Both the position numbers and the translations under genes were made by a program. Positions 53,056 through 62,842 of a DNA stretch of 64,000 bases are shown here, one piece after another. Where the stretch lies: the NCBI RefSeq assembly GCF_000381265.1, contig NZ_KB906270.1, positions 1-64,000 on the forward strand. Direction: 5' to 3'. Position 1 is the first letter of the stretch, and every line of letters starts with the position of its first letter. The DNA comes from Curvibacter lanceolatus ATCC 14669 (GTDB lineage: Bacteria; Pseudomonadota; Gammaproteobacteria; Burkholderiales; Burkholderiaceae_C). The notes beneath the pieces were generated by a model, which had not been told where the DNA came from, made no database searches, and saw only the letters and a program-made list of their open reading frames with translations.

Positions 53056-56001
53056 TCAGGCGTGGGGCGTCAGCAGCCGCGCCAGGTAGCGCCCGGTGTG
53101 GCTGGCCGGCAGGGCGGCCAGGGCTTCGGGCGTGCCCACGCCCACCACGGTGCCGCCGCCGGCGCCGCCCTCGGGGCCCATGTCGATCAGCCAGTCGGCG
53201 GTCTTGATCACGTCGAGGTTGTGCTCGATCACCACGATGGTGTTGCCCGCATCGCGCAACTGGTGGATCACCTTGAGCAGCAGGTCGATGTCGGCAAAGT
53301 GCAGGCCGGTGGTGGGCTCGTCGAGGATGTAGAGCGTGCGCCCCGTGTCGCGCTTGGACAGCTCCAGCGCCAGTTTGATGCGCTGGGCCTCACCGCCCGA
53401 CAGGGTGGTGGCCGACTGCCCCAGCTTGATGTACGACAGGCCCACCTCCAGCAGGGTGTGCAGCTTGCGGGCGATGGCGGGCACCGCCTTGAAGAACTCG
53501 TGGGCCGTCTCGACCGTCATGTCCAGCACCTGGGCGATGTTGCGGCCCTTGTACTGCACCTCCAGGGTTTCGCGGTTGTAGCGCTGGCCTTGGCACACAT
53601 CGCAGGGCACGTAGACGTCGGGTAAAAAGTGCATCTCCACCTTCACCACGCCGTCGCCCTGGCAGGCCTCGCAGCGCCCGCCGGCCACGTTGAAGCTGAA
53701 GCGGCCCGGGCCGTAGCCGCGCTCGCGTGCGGTGGGCACCTCGGCCATCAGTTCGCGGATGGGGGTGAACAGGCCGGTGTAGGTGGCCGGGTTGCTGCGC
53801 GGCGTGCGGCCGATGGGCGACTGGTCGACGTTGATCACCTTGTCGAACTGCTCCAGCCCCTCGATGGTGTCGTGCTCGGCGGGTTCGTCGTGGGCGCGGT
53901 GGATCTGGTGAGCCGCCGCGGTGTACAGGGTCTCGTTGACCAGGGTTGACTTGCCCGAGCCCGAGACCCCGGTCACGCAGGTCATCAGGCCCACCGGGAA
54001 CTCGACCGTCACGTTCTTCAGGTTGTTGCCACGCGCGCCGGTGATGCGGATCACCTGGGCCGGGTCTTTCTGCACGTGGCGCTGGGTGGGCACCTCGATG
54101 CGGCGTGCCCCGCTGAGGTACTGGCCGGTGAGCGACTGCGGGTTGGCGCGGATGTCGTCAAACGTGCCCTGGGCCATCACGCGCCCGCCGTGCACGCCCG
54201 CGCCCGGGCCCATGTCGATCACGTGGTTGGCGGCGCGCATCATGTCCTCGTCGTGCTCGACCACCAGCACGCTGTTGCCGATGTCGCGCAGGCGTTGCAG
54301 GGTGCTGATCAGGCGGTCGTTGTCGCGCTGGTGCAGGCCGATGCTGGGCTCGTCCAGCACATACATCACGCCGGTCAGGCCCGAGCCGATCTGGCTGGCC
54401 AGGCGGATGCGCTGGGCCTCACCGCCCGACAGGGTCTCGGCACTGCGGTCCAGGCTCAGGTAGCTCAGGCCCACGTCGTTGAGGAACTTGAGGCGCGAGC
54501 TGATCTCGCGCACCACCTTGTCGGCGATCTCGGCCTTGGCGCCGTGCAGGTGCAACTGCTGAAAGTACTCGTGGCACTCGCGCAGCGTCAGGTGGCTGAC
54601 CTGGAAGATGGCGCGCGCCTCGGGCCCCTCGCCCAGGCGCACGTGGCGTGCCTCGGTGCGCAGCCGGGCGCCGCCGCAGTCGGGGCAGGGCTGGGTGCTG
54701 CGCAGGCGGGCCAGTTCTTCGCGCACCACGGGTGAGTCGGTCTCGCGAAAGCGCCGCTGCATGTTCGGGATGATGCCCTCGAAGGGGTGCTTCTTGGTCA
54801 CCTTGCGCGGCGCCTTGCCGGCGGCGCCTTCGAGCTCGTAGCTGAAGCGGATCTCGTCCATGCCCGAGCCATAGAGAATGGCCTGGCGGGTGGCCTCGGG
54901 CAGAGTCTCGAAAGGGCTGTCGATGTCGAAGCCGTAATGCTCGGCCAGGCTTTCTAGCAACGCGAAGTAGTGGGCGTTGCGCCGGTCCCAGCCCTTGATG
55001 GCGCCGCTGGCCAGGCTCAGTGTCGGGAAACCCACCACGCGCTGCGGGTCGAACACATCGGTGGCGCCCAGGCCATCGCAGGCCGGGCAGGCGCCCACCG
55101 GCGAGTTGAACGAGAACAGCCGCGGCTCCAGCTCGCTGAGTGAGTAGCTGCACACCGGGCAGGCGAAGCGGGCGTTGAACAGGTGCTCGGCCGGGCGCAG
55201 CGCGGCCGGGTCGGCGTCCATCTCGAGCGCGATGGCGCGGCCATCGGCCAGGCGCAGGGCGGCTTCGAAGCTTTCGGCCAGGCGCTGCTGCATGTCGGGG
55301 CGCACCTTCAGCCGGTCGATCACCACGTCGATGTCATGCTTTTCGTTCTTCTTGAGCGCGGGCAGCTGGTCGAACTCGTGCGACACGCCATCCACCCGGA
55401 AGCGCACATAGCCCTGGGCCTGCATGCTGGCAAACAGCTCGACGAACTCGCCCTTGCGCTCGCGTGCCACCGGGGCCAGGATCATCACCTTGGTCTCTTC
55501 GGGCAGGGCCAGCACGGCGTCGACCATCTGGCTCACGGTCTGGGCCTGCAGCGGCAGGCCGTGGGTGGGGCAGTGCGGGGTGCCGGCGCGGGCGAACAGC
55601 AGGCGCAGGTAGTCGTGGATCTCGGTCACCGTGCCCACGGTGGAGCGCGGGTTGTGCGAGGTGGCCTTCTGCTCGATCGAAATGGCCGGCGACAGGCCCT
55701 CGATCACGTCCACATCGGGCTTGTCCATCAACTGCAGAAATTGCCGCGCGTAGGCCGACAGGCTTTCCACATAGCGGCGCTGACCTTCGGCGTACAAGGT
55801 GTCGAAGGCCAGGCTCGACTTGCCCGAGCCCGACAAGCCGGTGATCACCACCAGCTGGTTGCGCGGGATGTCGAGGTCGATGTTCTTCAGGTTGTGGGTG
55901 CGCGCCCCGCGAACGCTGATGCGCTGCTGCCGCTGCTCGTTGACGAGGCTGGCCAGGTAGGGGCCGTCGGTAGAGGCGCTGTCGGGGGCAATGGGGTTCA
56001 C
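53056..56001 (-). CDS. uvrA: Excinuclease ABC subunit A
   Basis: 981-residue nucleotide-excision-repair ATPase that recognises damage with UvrB. Two ABC modules show Walker A segments ([20 protein letters not shown] and [18 protein letters not shown]), ABC signatures [16 protein letters not shown] and [15 protein letters not shown], and two zinc fingers with CPVC/CPAC and CEAC/CDVC pairs. Length is in the usual range. It starts with GTG at 56001. No LexA-type SOS box was found in the 140-base gap upstream. Confidence 0.97.
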   Translation of the reverse strand: MNPIAPDSASTDGPYLASLVNEQRQQRISVRGARTHNLKNIDLDIPRNQLVVITGLSGSGKSSLAFDTLYAEGQRRYVESLSAYARQFLQLMDKPDVDVIEGLSPAISIEQKATSHNPRSTVGTVTEIHDYLRLLFARAGTPHCPTHGLPLQAQTVSQMVDAVLALPEETKVMILAPVARERKGEFVELFASMQAQGYVRFRVDGVSHEFDQLPALKKNEKHDIDVVIDRLKVRPDMQQRLAESFEAALRLADGRAIALEMDADPAALRPAEHLFNARFACPVCSYSLSELEPRLFSFNSPVGACPACDGLGATDVFDPQRVVGFPTLSLASGAIKGWDRRNAHYFALLESLAEHYGFDIDSPFETLPEATRQAILYGSGMDEIRFSYELEGAAGKAPRKVTKKHPFEGIIPNMQRRFRETDSPVVREELARLRSTQPCPDCGGARLRTEARHVRLGEGPEARAIFQVSHLTLRECHEYFQQLHLHGAKAEIADKVVREISSRLKFLNDVGLSYLSLDRSAETLSGGEAQRIRLASQIGSGLTGVMYVLDEPSIGLHQRDNDRLISTLQRLRDIGNSVLVVEHDEDMMRAANHVIDMGPGAGVHGGRVMAQGTFDDIRANPQSLTGQYLSGARRIEVPTQRHVQKDPAQVIRITGARGNNLKNVTVEFPVGLMTCVTGVSGSGKSTLVNETLYTAAAHQIHRAHDEPAEHDTIEGLEQFDKVINVDQSPIGRTPRSNPATYTGLFTPIRELMAEVPTARERGYGPGRFSFNVAGGRCEACQGDGVVKVEMHFLPDVYVPCDVCQGQRYNRETLEVQYKGRNIAQVLDMTVETAHEFFKAVPAIARKLHTLLEVGLSYIKLGQSATTLSGGEAQRIKLALELSKRDTGRTLYILDEPTTGLHFADIDLLLKVIHQLRDAGNTIVVIEHNLDVIKTADWLIDMGPEGGAGGGTVVGVGTPEALAALPASHTGRYLARLLTPHA

Positions 56002-56143
56002 GGTGATCCGGGCTGGGAAAAACCCACCATGATAGACACCACGTCACCGTTTGGCACAGGCCGGCTTGGCGGGCTTCGCTGACAATATGGCTTTTGTGCC
56101 TGAATGCCACGCGCATTCGCTTCTCTCCCCCTTTTCACACTCC

Positions 56144-57361
56144 ATGACCGCATCAACCGCTATGACAGCGCTGGAGCGCCGCTCCACCCAGTCGCTGGCG
56201 TTCATCTTTGCCCTGCGCATGCTGGGCCTGTTCCTGGTGCTGCCCGTGTTTGCCCTGGAGGCGCGCAAATACCCAGGGGGCGATGACCCGGCCCTGGTGG
56301 GCCTGGCCATGGGCATCTACGGGCTCACCCAGGGGGTGCTGCAGATTCCCTTCGGCATCGCCTCCGACCGCTTCGGGCGCAAACCCGTGATCGTGGTCGG
56401 CCTGTTGCTGTTTGCGTTGGGCGCCTTCATCTCGGCCGGTGCCAGCACGCTGCACGGCCTGGTGCTGGGGCGGGCCCTGCAGGGCGCCGGGGCCATTTCG
56501 GCGGCGGTCACCGCCTTGCTGGCCGACCAGACCCGCGACGAGGTGCGCACCAAGGCCATGGCCCTGATCGGCGCCAGCATCGGGCTGATGTTTGCGCTGT
56601 CGCTGGTGCTGGCGCCGGTGCTGACGGCCTGGCTGGGCCTGTCGGGCCTGTTCGTGCTGATCGCCCTGCTGGCCTTGAGCGGCGTGGCCGTGGTGCTGTG
56701 GCGTGTGCCCACGGCGCCGCCGCTGCCGGTGGACGCGCCCCGTGGCAGCCTGCGCGAGGTGCTGGCCCTGGGCTCGCTGCTGCGGCTTGATTTCGGTGTG
56801 TTCGTGCTGCACGCGGTGCAACTGGCCATGTGGGTGGCCGTGCCCTCGATGCTGGTGCAGGCGGGCCTGGAGAAAAGCCTGCACTGGCAGGTGTACCTGC
56901 CGGCCGTGCTGGCGTCTTTCGTGGTCATGGGCGGCACGCTGTTTCCGCTGGAGCGTCGAGGCCACCTGCGCCCGGTGTTCCTGGCCGCCATCGTGCTGAT
57001 CGGCCTGGTGCAACTGGGCCTGTGGGCGGTGGTCGATCACCAGCCCGGCTTGCTCACCCTGGGCGGCCTGCTGTTCATCTTCTTCTGCGGCTTCAATGTG
57101 CTGGAGGCCAGCCAGCCAAGCCTGGCCTCGCGCCTGGCGCCGGCGCGCCTGCGCGGCACGGCGCTGGGCGTCTACAACACCCTGCAATCCCTGGGTTTGT
57201 TTGCCGGTGGCGCCCTGGGGGGGCTGCTGGCTCGGTCGGTGGGCCTGCATGGCCTGTTCCTGGTCAGCACCCTGGCCAGCGCCGTGTGGCTGCTGGTGGC
57301 CTGGCCCATGAGCACCCCGGGGCGTGTCGCCGCGCCCAGTAACGCCATAATCTCGCCCTGA
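56144..57361 (+). CDS. MFS transporter, YajR-like
   Basis: 405-residue major-facilitator transporter with 12 predicted helices. The loop 2-3 motif reads GIASDRFGRKPVIVVGLLLF, and AGASTLHGLVLGRALQGAGA (helix 4 to 5) follows, as in YajR and related drug or sugar exporters. The second half includes LARSVGLHGLFLVSTL. ATG at 56144 is preferred over two upstream in-frame ATGs (56051, 56087). It ends 16 bases before ssb; CATAAT at 57346-57351 near its end may be the ssb -10 element. Confidence 0.9.
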   Translation: MTASTAMTALERRSTQSLAFIFALRMLGLFLVLPVFALEARKYPGGDDPALVGLAMGIYGLTQGVLQIPFGIASDRFGRKPVIVVGLLLFALGAFISAGASTLHGLVLGRALQGAGAISAAVTALLADQTRDEVRTKAMALIGASIGLMFALSLVLAPVLTAWLGLSGLFVLIALLALSGVAVVLWRVPTAPPLPVDAPRGSLREVLALGSLLRLDFGVFVLHAVQLAMWVAVPSMLVQAGLEKSLHWQVYLPAVLASFVVMGGTLFPLERRGHLRPVFLAAIVLIGLVQLGLWAVVDHQPGLLTLGGLLFIFFCGFNVLEASQPSLASRLAPARLRGTALGVYNTLQSLGLFAGGALGGLLARSVGLHGLFLVSTLASAVWLLVAWPMSTPGRVAAPSNAIISP

Positions 57362-57377
57362 ATCGGAGAATTGAGCC

Positions 57378-57950
57378 ATGGCATCTGTCAATAAAGTCAT
57401 CATCGTCGGCAACCTGGGGCGCGACCCCGAGATCCGCACCTTCCCCAGCGGCGACCAGGTGGCCAACGTCACCATCGCCACCACCGACCGCTGGAAAGAC
57501 AAGCAGTCGGGCGAGATGAAGGAAGCCACCGAGTGGCACCGCGTGGTGTTCAACGGCCGCCTGGCTGAAATCGCAGGCCAGTACCTGCGCAAAGGTTCGC
57601 AGGTTTATGTGGAAGGCTCGCTGCGCACGCGCAAGTGGACCGACCAGGCCGGCGTCGAAAAATACAGCACCGAAATCCGCGCCGACCAGATGCAGATGCT
57701 GGGCAGCCGCCAAGGCATGGGCGGTGGCGGCGGTGACGAGGGCGGCAGCTATGGCGGCGGTCAAGGCGGTGGCTACGGTGGCGGTCAGGGTGGCGGCCAA
57801 GGCGGTGGCTACGAAAGCGCCCCGCGCCGCGCCCCGGCTGCAGCCCCTGCCGCACGCGCCCCGGCCCCACGCCCGGCCCCAGCCCCAGCCCCCATGGCCA
57901 GCCGTCCGTCGTCGGGCTTTGACGACATGGACGACGACATCCCCTTCTGA
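57378..57950 (+). CDS. ssb: Single-stranded DNA-binding protein
   Basis: 190-residue protein. The OB fold (1-110) starts [20 protein letters not shown] and contains [20 protein letters not shown] and [17 protein letters not shown] Gly/Tyr-rich and then Pro/Ala-rich linker follows (about 113-175), ending in the acidic partner-binding tip DDMDDDIPF. Intact tail and fold suggest the housekeeping copy. GGAG lies 12 bases before the start, and a terminator follows. Confidence 0.97.
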   Translation: MASVNKVIIVGNLGRDPEIRTFPSGDQVANVTIATTDRWKDKQSGEMKEATEWHRVVFNGRLAEIAGQYLRKGSQVYVEGSLRTRKWTDQAGVEKYSTEIRADQMQMLGSRQGMGGGGGDEGGSYGGGQGGGYGGGQGGGQGGGYESAPRRAPAAAPAARAPAPRPAPAPAPMASRPSSGFDDMDDDIPF

Positions 57951-59644
57951 GGATGAGCTTTACCGCACCTTGATGAGGTGCGCCGACAGGGCCTCATGCC
58001 GGCAACGGCTGGCATGATGAGCCGCTGGGCCCCATGGTCGCGGGGCCGTTTTTGAACGTGGGGCGCCGACTGGATTCGACATGGGTGACAACCCATCCAC
58101 TTGGTCCACAAGGGGGCTGTCTCTGCCAAGGGACGATGGCCTCGTGCGCAGGCCAACGTGCCAGAAGATCCACCTGACCCGCTTTCACATGCGGGTTGCA
58201 AGCCCGGCCTGTGGTTTCGCGACACCCGCATCGAAGGGTGTGGCCCCCCCCGGCGGGCCGGGCACCGTTCTGCACTTTCCAAGCTCTCAGGCCATCGGGC
58301 CCGGTTTGTCCCCGATCTCGGTGGCAGTCGATCAACTTCTGGTTCCTCCTGCGCGGGTCTTCTTGTCTGGCGAAAGAGCCCGCGCTGTCCCGGGCGGGTC
58401 GACGCCCTGACCATGCCCCCCGTGCGTGCCTTGCTGCGCCACCCGCCGGTCTCCCAGGCAGGGGTGGGCGCTCGCTGGAGCGTCGGCCGGCCAGACCCCA
58501 CGCGTGCGACACCTTCATGAAAACCATGTTTCCAGTCGTCACGCCCATGGCTATTCTTTGAATGCATTGGCAAATTTTTACTTTTCCACCTCAATTTCCG
58601 CAGTGATTGAGTGCTTGTATTTGATAAATATGTAAAAAAATATCAATTTAAAGATGAAAGGTATAAAATATGCGCGTGAAGCATCAGTGAGTGGTCTTCT
58701 TGACAAGGAAGGAAGCAAATTGTTACATTCTGTAAGTGACCGTGCTGATGACGGTGGCACCGGGGCCTCAAAGCCCGATGTCTGCGACGCCGGTCTGAGT
58801 TCTCCGGCCCGGTGTAAGGGGATGGACGTGGCTAGAGGGCTCGTCACACCCCTTGCCCCATCAACTGATTCGGCTGACAGACTGATGGCACAGGAGGCGG
58901 TGATCGCCGCTGGAATCCATGACTGACATGAAGAGCGTCGACAGGCTCTTGCCTGGGCTGGATACGGCATCGACCACGGGGCTGCATTGGAGCCCGGTGC
59001 AGCCTGAAGTTCTGGATTGCATGACGCGGGATCACGGTCGCGCCGAACGGCCTCCGCGAAAGCCCGGGTGCCGTGTGGGCCCTGCCACCGCACAGTCTGC
59101 TTCAAAGCAGCATGGCATTCTCCCATCGGTGCCGCTTTCATCTCCAGAACTGGAGTGCGGTCCGTGGTCATCGGGTGTGTGTCCGGCGACCCGGGCTGGC
59201 TGCCGCGATGCCGCTCGCCGTGAGCCTGGCGCGCGCGCCCCCCGCCAATCAGTGAACTATTACCGTATATGAAAAGATTGATACATCATTTATTCCCCCC
59301 CTCATGACGGCATCCGTCTGCGTTTCTAGAATTCGAGACAGTTTGCTAAAACCATCGGTCGGCCACGGGGTCGAGGTGGTCTGTCGATCCCTTGGCAAGG
59401 CCCGAAAATGCCCCATATCCCGAACGAACCGCGACAGCCTCCCAGCATCGGATCCACCATGAGTCAACGCACGTATGCCAGCGCAGCCTGCGCCATCAGG
59501 ATGAAGCGCCTGCCAAGTGACCTCCGGGCAGAAGGCCTTCTGCCGGGGGGGGCTCGCCTGCGGTCTGGGATGGCTTCGGTTGGGGTGGCGACTGGAGTCT
59601 GCATACAGGTTCATGGTGACCATGGGCTCCGGCGCGGCGATGTC
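57951..59644. other. Gene-poor stretch after ssb
   Basis: About 1.7 kb without a convincing gene. It contains the ssb terminator and, just after it, a segment GACTGGATTCGACATGGG that recalls the 5' end of tmRNA, but no matching 3' part. A hairpin ATGGGT-GACA-ACCCAT lies at 58081-58096. An A+T-rich island runs at about 58560-58740 and includes a perfect TTGACA (58700-58705) with TACATT (58724-58729), 18 bases apart, which may be a rightward promoter. Open frames here are short or arginine-rich shadows; one leftward frame (59249-59623, CGGAG before its ATG) is doubtful. Confidence 0.5.
58028..58053 (+). terminator. Terminator after ssb
   Basis: GGCCCC (58028-58033) and GGGGCC (58042-58047) form a six-pair stem with an eight-base loop, followed by GT5. 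It closes the ssb transcript and marks the left edge of a gene-poor region. Confidence 0.8.
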
Positions 59645-59830
59645 CTAAGGAGGCAGTCGGATGAGCACGCCAAGAATCTCGAGATAGGCGGAAGAACAGA
59701 AAGGGCAGCCGAAATGACAGGCGGTGGGAATGCACGACATCCATCGCCGCGGCGGCTGCTTGCTCAACTGCGTGCCACATTGGCTGCACACCGTGAAGAA
59801 GCTGGCTCTTGACAGTTCTGCGTCATACAT
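59645..59830 (-). CDS. Small Cys4 zinc-ribbon protein
   Basis: 61-residue protein with two CxxC knuckles, CSQC (15-18) and CPFC (42-45), spaced as in a zinc ribbon, and additional Cys33 and Cys38. GGAGGG lies five bases before the ATG, a very strong ribosome-binding site. The C-terminus is hydrophobic (LEILGVLIRL). No known family could be named; it may bind nucleic acid or a protein partner. Its ATG is only 14 bases from the start of the divergent winged-helix gene, so the two transcripts must overlap or be mutually exclusive. Confidence 0.5.
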   Translation of the reverse strand: MYDAELSRASFFTVCSQCGTQLSKQPPRRWMSCIPTACHFGCPFCSSAYLEILGVLIRLPP

Positions 59831-59844
59831 AAAACCCTCCAATC

Positions 59845-60300
59845 ATGGAATCCATATACCCTTCGAATTGTGATGACCCACTGATGCCTGTATTAATAAG
59901 TCAACCCGGCCAGTCCTCGGAATTCACATCGACCAAAGCATCAAATGGTATGGATGAGAATCCCAAAAAACCGCTGTCTGCCGCGTATTTCCGTTTTCTT
60001 CAAGTGGCGCGGGTCATTCAGTCAGAAACCTTGTCGAATCATCTGGATGTCAATTCATTGGCGCTTCTGGAGACAATCACCCTGTGCTGGTTCGAGGGCA
60101 AGCCCCTGACGATCAGCCAGGTCATCGGCCTGAGCGAACTGGGTTCGCCGGCCACTTTGCACAAGCGCCTGGCCAAGCTTCGGGAAAACGACCTGGTCAT
60201 TGCCCAATCCATCGAAGGCGACACCCGCTCGAAATTGATTGTTCCGTCCGAAAAATCGATGGCTTATTTTGAGCGGCTTGGTTATTACTTCAATAATTGA
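59845..60300 (+). CDS. Winged-helix (MarR-like) transcriptional regulator
   Basis: 151-residue protein. An N-terminal variable part (1-40) is followed by a winged-helix domain: LDVNSLALLETITLCWFEGK, LTISQVIGLSELGSPATLHK (recognition helix) and RLAKLRENDLVIAQSIEGDT with the wing, then RSKLIVPSEKSMAYFERLG. This resembles MarR-type regulators that respond to ligand or partner. Starts at 59845, 59884 or 59950 are all possible, with no clear Shine-Dalgarno. Its 3' end overlaps the antisense membrane-protein gene. Confidence 0.75.
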   Translation: MESIYPSNCDDPLMPVLISQPGQSSEFTSTKASNGMDENPKKPLSAAYFRFLQVARVIQSETLSNHLDVNSLALLETITLCWFEGKPLTISQVIGLSELGSPATLHKRLAKLRENDLVIAQSIEGDTRSKLIVPSEKSMAYFERLGYYFNN

Positions 60301-60888
60301 TTTCTTGGATGTGATTCGGAGTATGAATATCAAAAAACGAAGCTGAATAACCGCGAGTCCGATTCCAAGCAGATTGCTGATCAAATCTTGGCGAAAATAA
60401 TCGGTATACGACAACGGTCCTTCGATGATTTTATTTATTGCGCTGAATAGCAGCGATTGAAAGAGCGAATAGCAAAAGGCCAGACTGGAAAATTTTCCAA
60501 TGCTGAGTCGGATCAGGTTCGGGTCGATTTCGAGCAGTTTGAATGACGCCATTCGGCACACCAATGGTGTCACTGCAAGCAGGATCTGAGCCCATTGCTG
60601 GCTCATGAGGGGCAGTGCCTCGTGCACGCCCTGCGCCATGTAGCCCTGCGCCACGCCGATGGCGATGGCACCGCTTTTCGAAAAAATAACCACCAGGATG
60701 AAGCTGATGCCGCGATTCAGGGTGCTCAGCACCAGTTCCGCATCGCTGTGCTGCACCGAAAGAAGGGCTGCTGAGTGCTCCAACACACAGGCCAGCATGA
60801 AGATGACGCTGCAGATGCAGAAGTGCTCAAGACCAAAGCGCCAAAACTGGGGCCCCTGCTCCCTCGCCCATTCGAGGTAACGCTTCAT
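60055..60888 (-). CDS. Multi-pass membrane protein of unknown function
   Basis: 277-residue frame. Residues 1-195 look like a genuine integral membrane protein: helices at about 22-42, 55-78, 95-112 and more to LGIGLAVIQLRFLIFILRIT. About 80 further residues continue antisense to the winged-helix gene and read like a shadow (NQFRAGVAFDGLGNDQVVFP), so the natural stop may have been lost. I do not recognise the family; the layout recalls membrane sensor modules. It lies 203 bases after the PAS gene on the same strand, so the two may form one unit. Confidence 0.6.
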   Translation of the reverse strand: MKRYLEWAREQGPQFWRFGLEHFCICSVIFMLACVLEHSAALLSVQHSDAELVLSTLNRGISFILVVIFSKSGAIAIGVAQGYMAQGVHEALPLMSQQWAQILLAVTPLVCRMASFKLLEIDPNLIRLSIGKFSSLAFCYSLFQSLLFSAINKIIEGPLSYTDYFRQDLISNLLGIGLAVIQLRFLIFILRITSKKSIIEVITKPLKISHRFFGRNNQFRAGVAFDGLGNDQVVFPKLGQALVQSGRRTQFAQADDLADRQGLALEPAQGDCLQKRQ

Positions 60889-61091
60889 CGCCGGGCCAGG
60901 GAGGAGGGGGGCGTGTCACGCGTTGGGGCCTGACGACCCTCTGCCGCCGTGAGTCTGTTCCAGCTGGGGGGGGCGGGTGAGCCATGAGTGGCCCGATGTG
61001 TGTGAGTTTGTTTTTTTCATTTCCCTCTCCTGTGCTCTGGATCCTCCGTGAAGCTCTGCCGGAACTCCAGAGGTGCATGGCTGCTTGGCGC

Positions 61092-61916
61092 TCAGGTCTC
61101 GGCTTTGTCCAGGCCGTAGACCTCATTGAAATACTGACGCAAATCTTCGTCGGTCTTGATGTGGCTTCTCTTCTGCTTTTCCGCTTCCATGACGGAATGT
61201 GTGACGTCGCGGAAGAACAAAATGCCGGAGATGGATTCTGAACGGATGGTCATGCGTGACAGTTGAACCAGCGTCTTCCGGGGCCAATCGATCTCGATGA
61301 TGCATTGGTAGTTGGGTGTATTCAAAGATGAGTTCAGCATCTTCTCGTAGAGGTATCCGAATTGTGGAAACGGCTTGAGCGGTTGGCAGTTCAATTGGAC
61401 GGCGGCCAGGATTTCCGCCGGTGGCATGTGCATCAGATCCTGGATGTGCAGGTCGAAAAGTGTGCTGAAACTTTCGTTGATGCGGGTGCATTCTCCGTTG
61501 GCATCCAGCAGAACCCAGGCGTCCAGGGCGGGCTCGCTGGCGGCGACAGGCCCTTTGGTCTTGGTGTTGTGTCGCACCTGACCACGCATGGGTCGCGCGA
61601 CGATGGCTTCTTCAGGTGCGTGTGCTCGACCTGGTTGTCCTAACCACGAGGTCTCTGGTGCCACGAAGGCCGTGGCGTTGGGTGAGGGCTGGATCCGCAG
61701 GTGCGCGGAGAGCCACTGCAACACGGCCCTGATGGGGTGGATGGCACCCCTGAAGCCTGGTTTCAGGGGGACCTCGAACGAGGGCCAGTGGAATTCTGAA
61801 TCGGCAAAAAATGGTTTGGAGCGCTCTTTGGCACGGCCGATCCTCCCGCTTCTGGCCGCGGTCTCTTCCCGGGTGAATGGGTGAAGGCGCGTTGGTGTCT
61901 TGGCAAAGACGTGCAT
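61092..61916 (-). CDS. PAS-domain protein without output domain
   Basis: 274-residue soluble protein. The N-terminal 120 residues are not recognised. A PAS fold follows (about 128-250): DAWVLLDANGECTRINESFS, TLFDLHIQDLMHM, MLNSSLNTPNYQCIIEIDW and SISGILFFRDVTHSVMEAEK, the last being the typical PAS C-cap. No kinase, GGDEF or DNA-binding output domain is present. GGAG stands eight bases before the ATG. Adjacent genes encode a membrane protein and a winged-helix regulator, so a small signalling unit is possible. Confidence 0.75.
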   Translation of the reverse strand: MHVFAKTPTRLHPFTREETAARSGRIGRAKERSKPFFADSEFHWPSFEVPLKPGFRGAIHPIRAVLQWLSAHLRIQPSPNATAFVAPETSWLGQPGRAHAPEEAIVARPMRGQVRHNTKTKGPVAASEPALDAWVLLDANGECTRINESFSTLFDLHIQDLMHMPPAEILAAVQLNCQPLKPFPQFGYLYEKMLNSSLNTPNYQCIIEIDWPRKTLVQLSRMTIRSESISGILFFRDVTHSVMEAEKQKRSHIKTDEDLRQYFNEVYGLDKAET

Positions 61917-62842
61917 AGGAACTCCAACTCTTGGTATTTATTGTTTACAACCCTCAAGCACACTGGCATATATATCATTTATAATATTTAATCATTTTTT
62001 CAAATGACTAAATTGATTTTCCCCCGTCGCCAATAGTGCTTGTTTATATAATTTATAAGTAAAATCGGGGCTTGTCAAACGATCTTTGAAAAGCGCGGCA
62101 CAGCGTCAGGGCGCGGCCTCAATGCTGGCTGGGGGATGCTTCCACCGTGCCCTGCGATGCGGGGGGATGGTGCTGGCATGGAGCCGCTCTCGGCGGCGTT
62201 CGCCGCGAGCTTTATTGGGGAAGCCCGCCAGCGCTGGGGGCCGGTCTTTGCGGTACCCGCGCCTGTCCATGCAGCTCGCTGAAAGTTGGGACAGAATCAG
62301 ACCGTGTTTTGCTGTGATTCAAGAGTCCGGCGAGCAAGTGTTGGAGATTCCCGGTTTGGCGAATGAGCATTTCGGGCCGGTGAGGCACCTCTTTTCGCAT
62401 TGGAGGAATGGGTTGAACCTCGTGAGCAAATATTTCATATTTGATTTTTGAGTGTCACTTTCATTCACTCGGAGCAAAACTTTCCGGTGAAAGGCCCCCG
62501 CCGACCTTTGCTTCGAATTTGCCGTGGAAAAGGCCTGCTGAGTTGGCAGCGCCATGGACTTCGAGGCGAGGCTGGGCCCCTCAGATTCACGGCATGGGGC
62601 CTTGGTTTCGCTTCCATTCTGGCGGCGTCTCCAGGCGCGTTGGTGTGCGAACCGCCGTTGCGCAGGTTGTGCAACCGCTGCGCGGTGTCCTTTGTGGTGG
62701 GGCTTTCGTGACAATGTTGTCTCAGCGGGCGGGCGTGCGCGGGTGGGCCGGGCCAAAGCCTGTAACATCGCGTAAGTTTGCTTTGGGGCGGCCTGTGTCT
62801 GCGCCAAGGTCGGGGGCTGCGGCTGTCACGAGGATCACGCAA
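61917..62842. other. Gene-free, partly A+T-rich stretch
   Basis: About 930 bases. The left part (about 61930-62080) is strongly A+T-rich with several TATAAT-like hexamers (for example 61980-61985), probably promoter DNA for the leftward PAS gene. The remaining GC-rich part holds only open frames that read as shadows (low-complexity Arg/Ala/Ser). GAGGA just before 62843 is the ribosome-binding site of the next gene. Confidence 0.45.

Noticed and set aside
56002-56143. LexA/SOS box for uvrA
   Set aside because: No CTGT-N8-ACAG-type element was visible in the uvrA upstream gap.
58060-58100. tmRNA (ssrA) 5' end: GACTGGATTCGACATGGG after the ssb terminator
   Set aside because: Only the first 15-20 bases resemble tmRNA. 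No resume codon with an ANDE-type tag and no T-arm or matching 3' acceptor strand were found in the next 600 bases.
58654-58926. 90-residue rightward frame MKGIKYAREASVSG
   Set aside because: No clear ribosome-binding site, no recognisable domain, and shadow-like composition after the first 30 residues.
59249-59623. 124-residue leftward frame downstream of the zinc-ribbon gene
   Set aside because: CGGAG precedes its ATG, but the product has no domain and shadow-like Arg/Pro-rich composition; support is too weak to list.
59646-59687. Nine-codon rightward ORF with a perfect TAAGGAGG site
   Set aside because: The site is the reverse complement of the Leu-Pro-Pro-stop end of the leftward zinc-ribbon gene, so coincidence is more likely than a leader peptide.
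62319-62807. 162-residue leftward frame before the last lipoprotein gene
   Set aside because: Arg/Ala/Gln-rich without domain or ribosome-binding site; it appears to be a shadow of non-coding GC-rich DNA.
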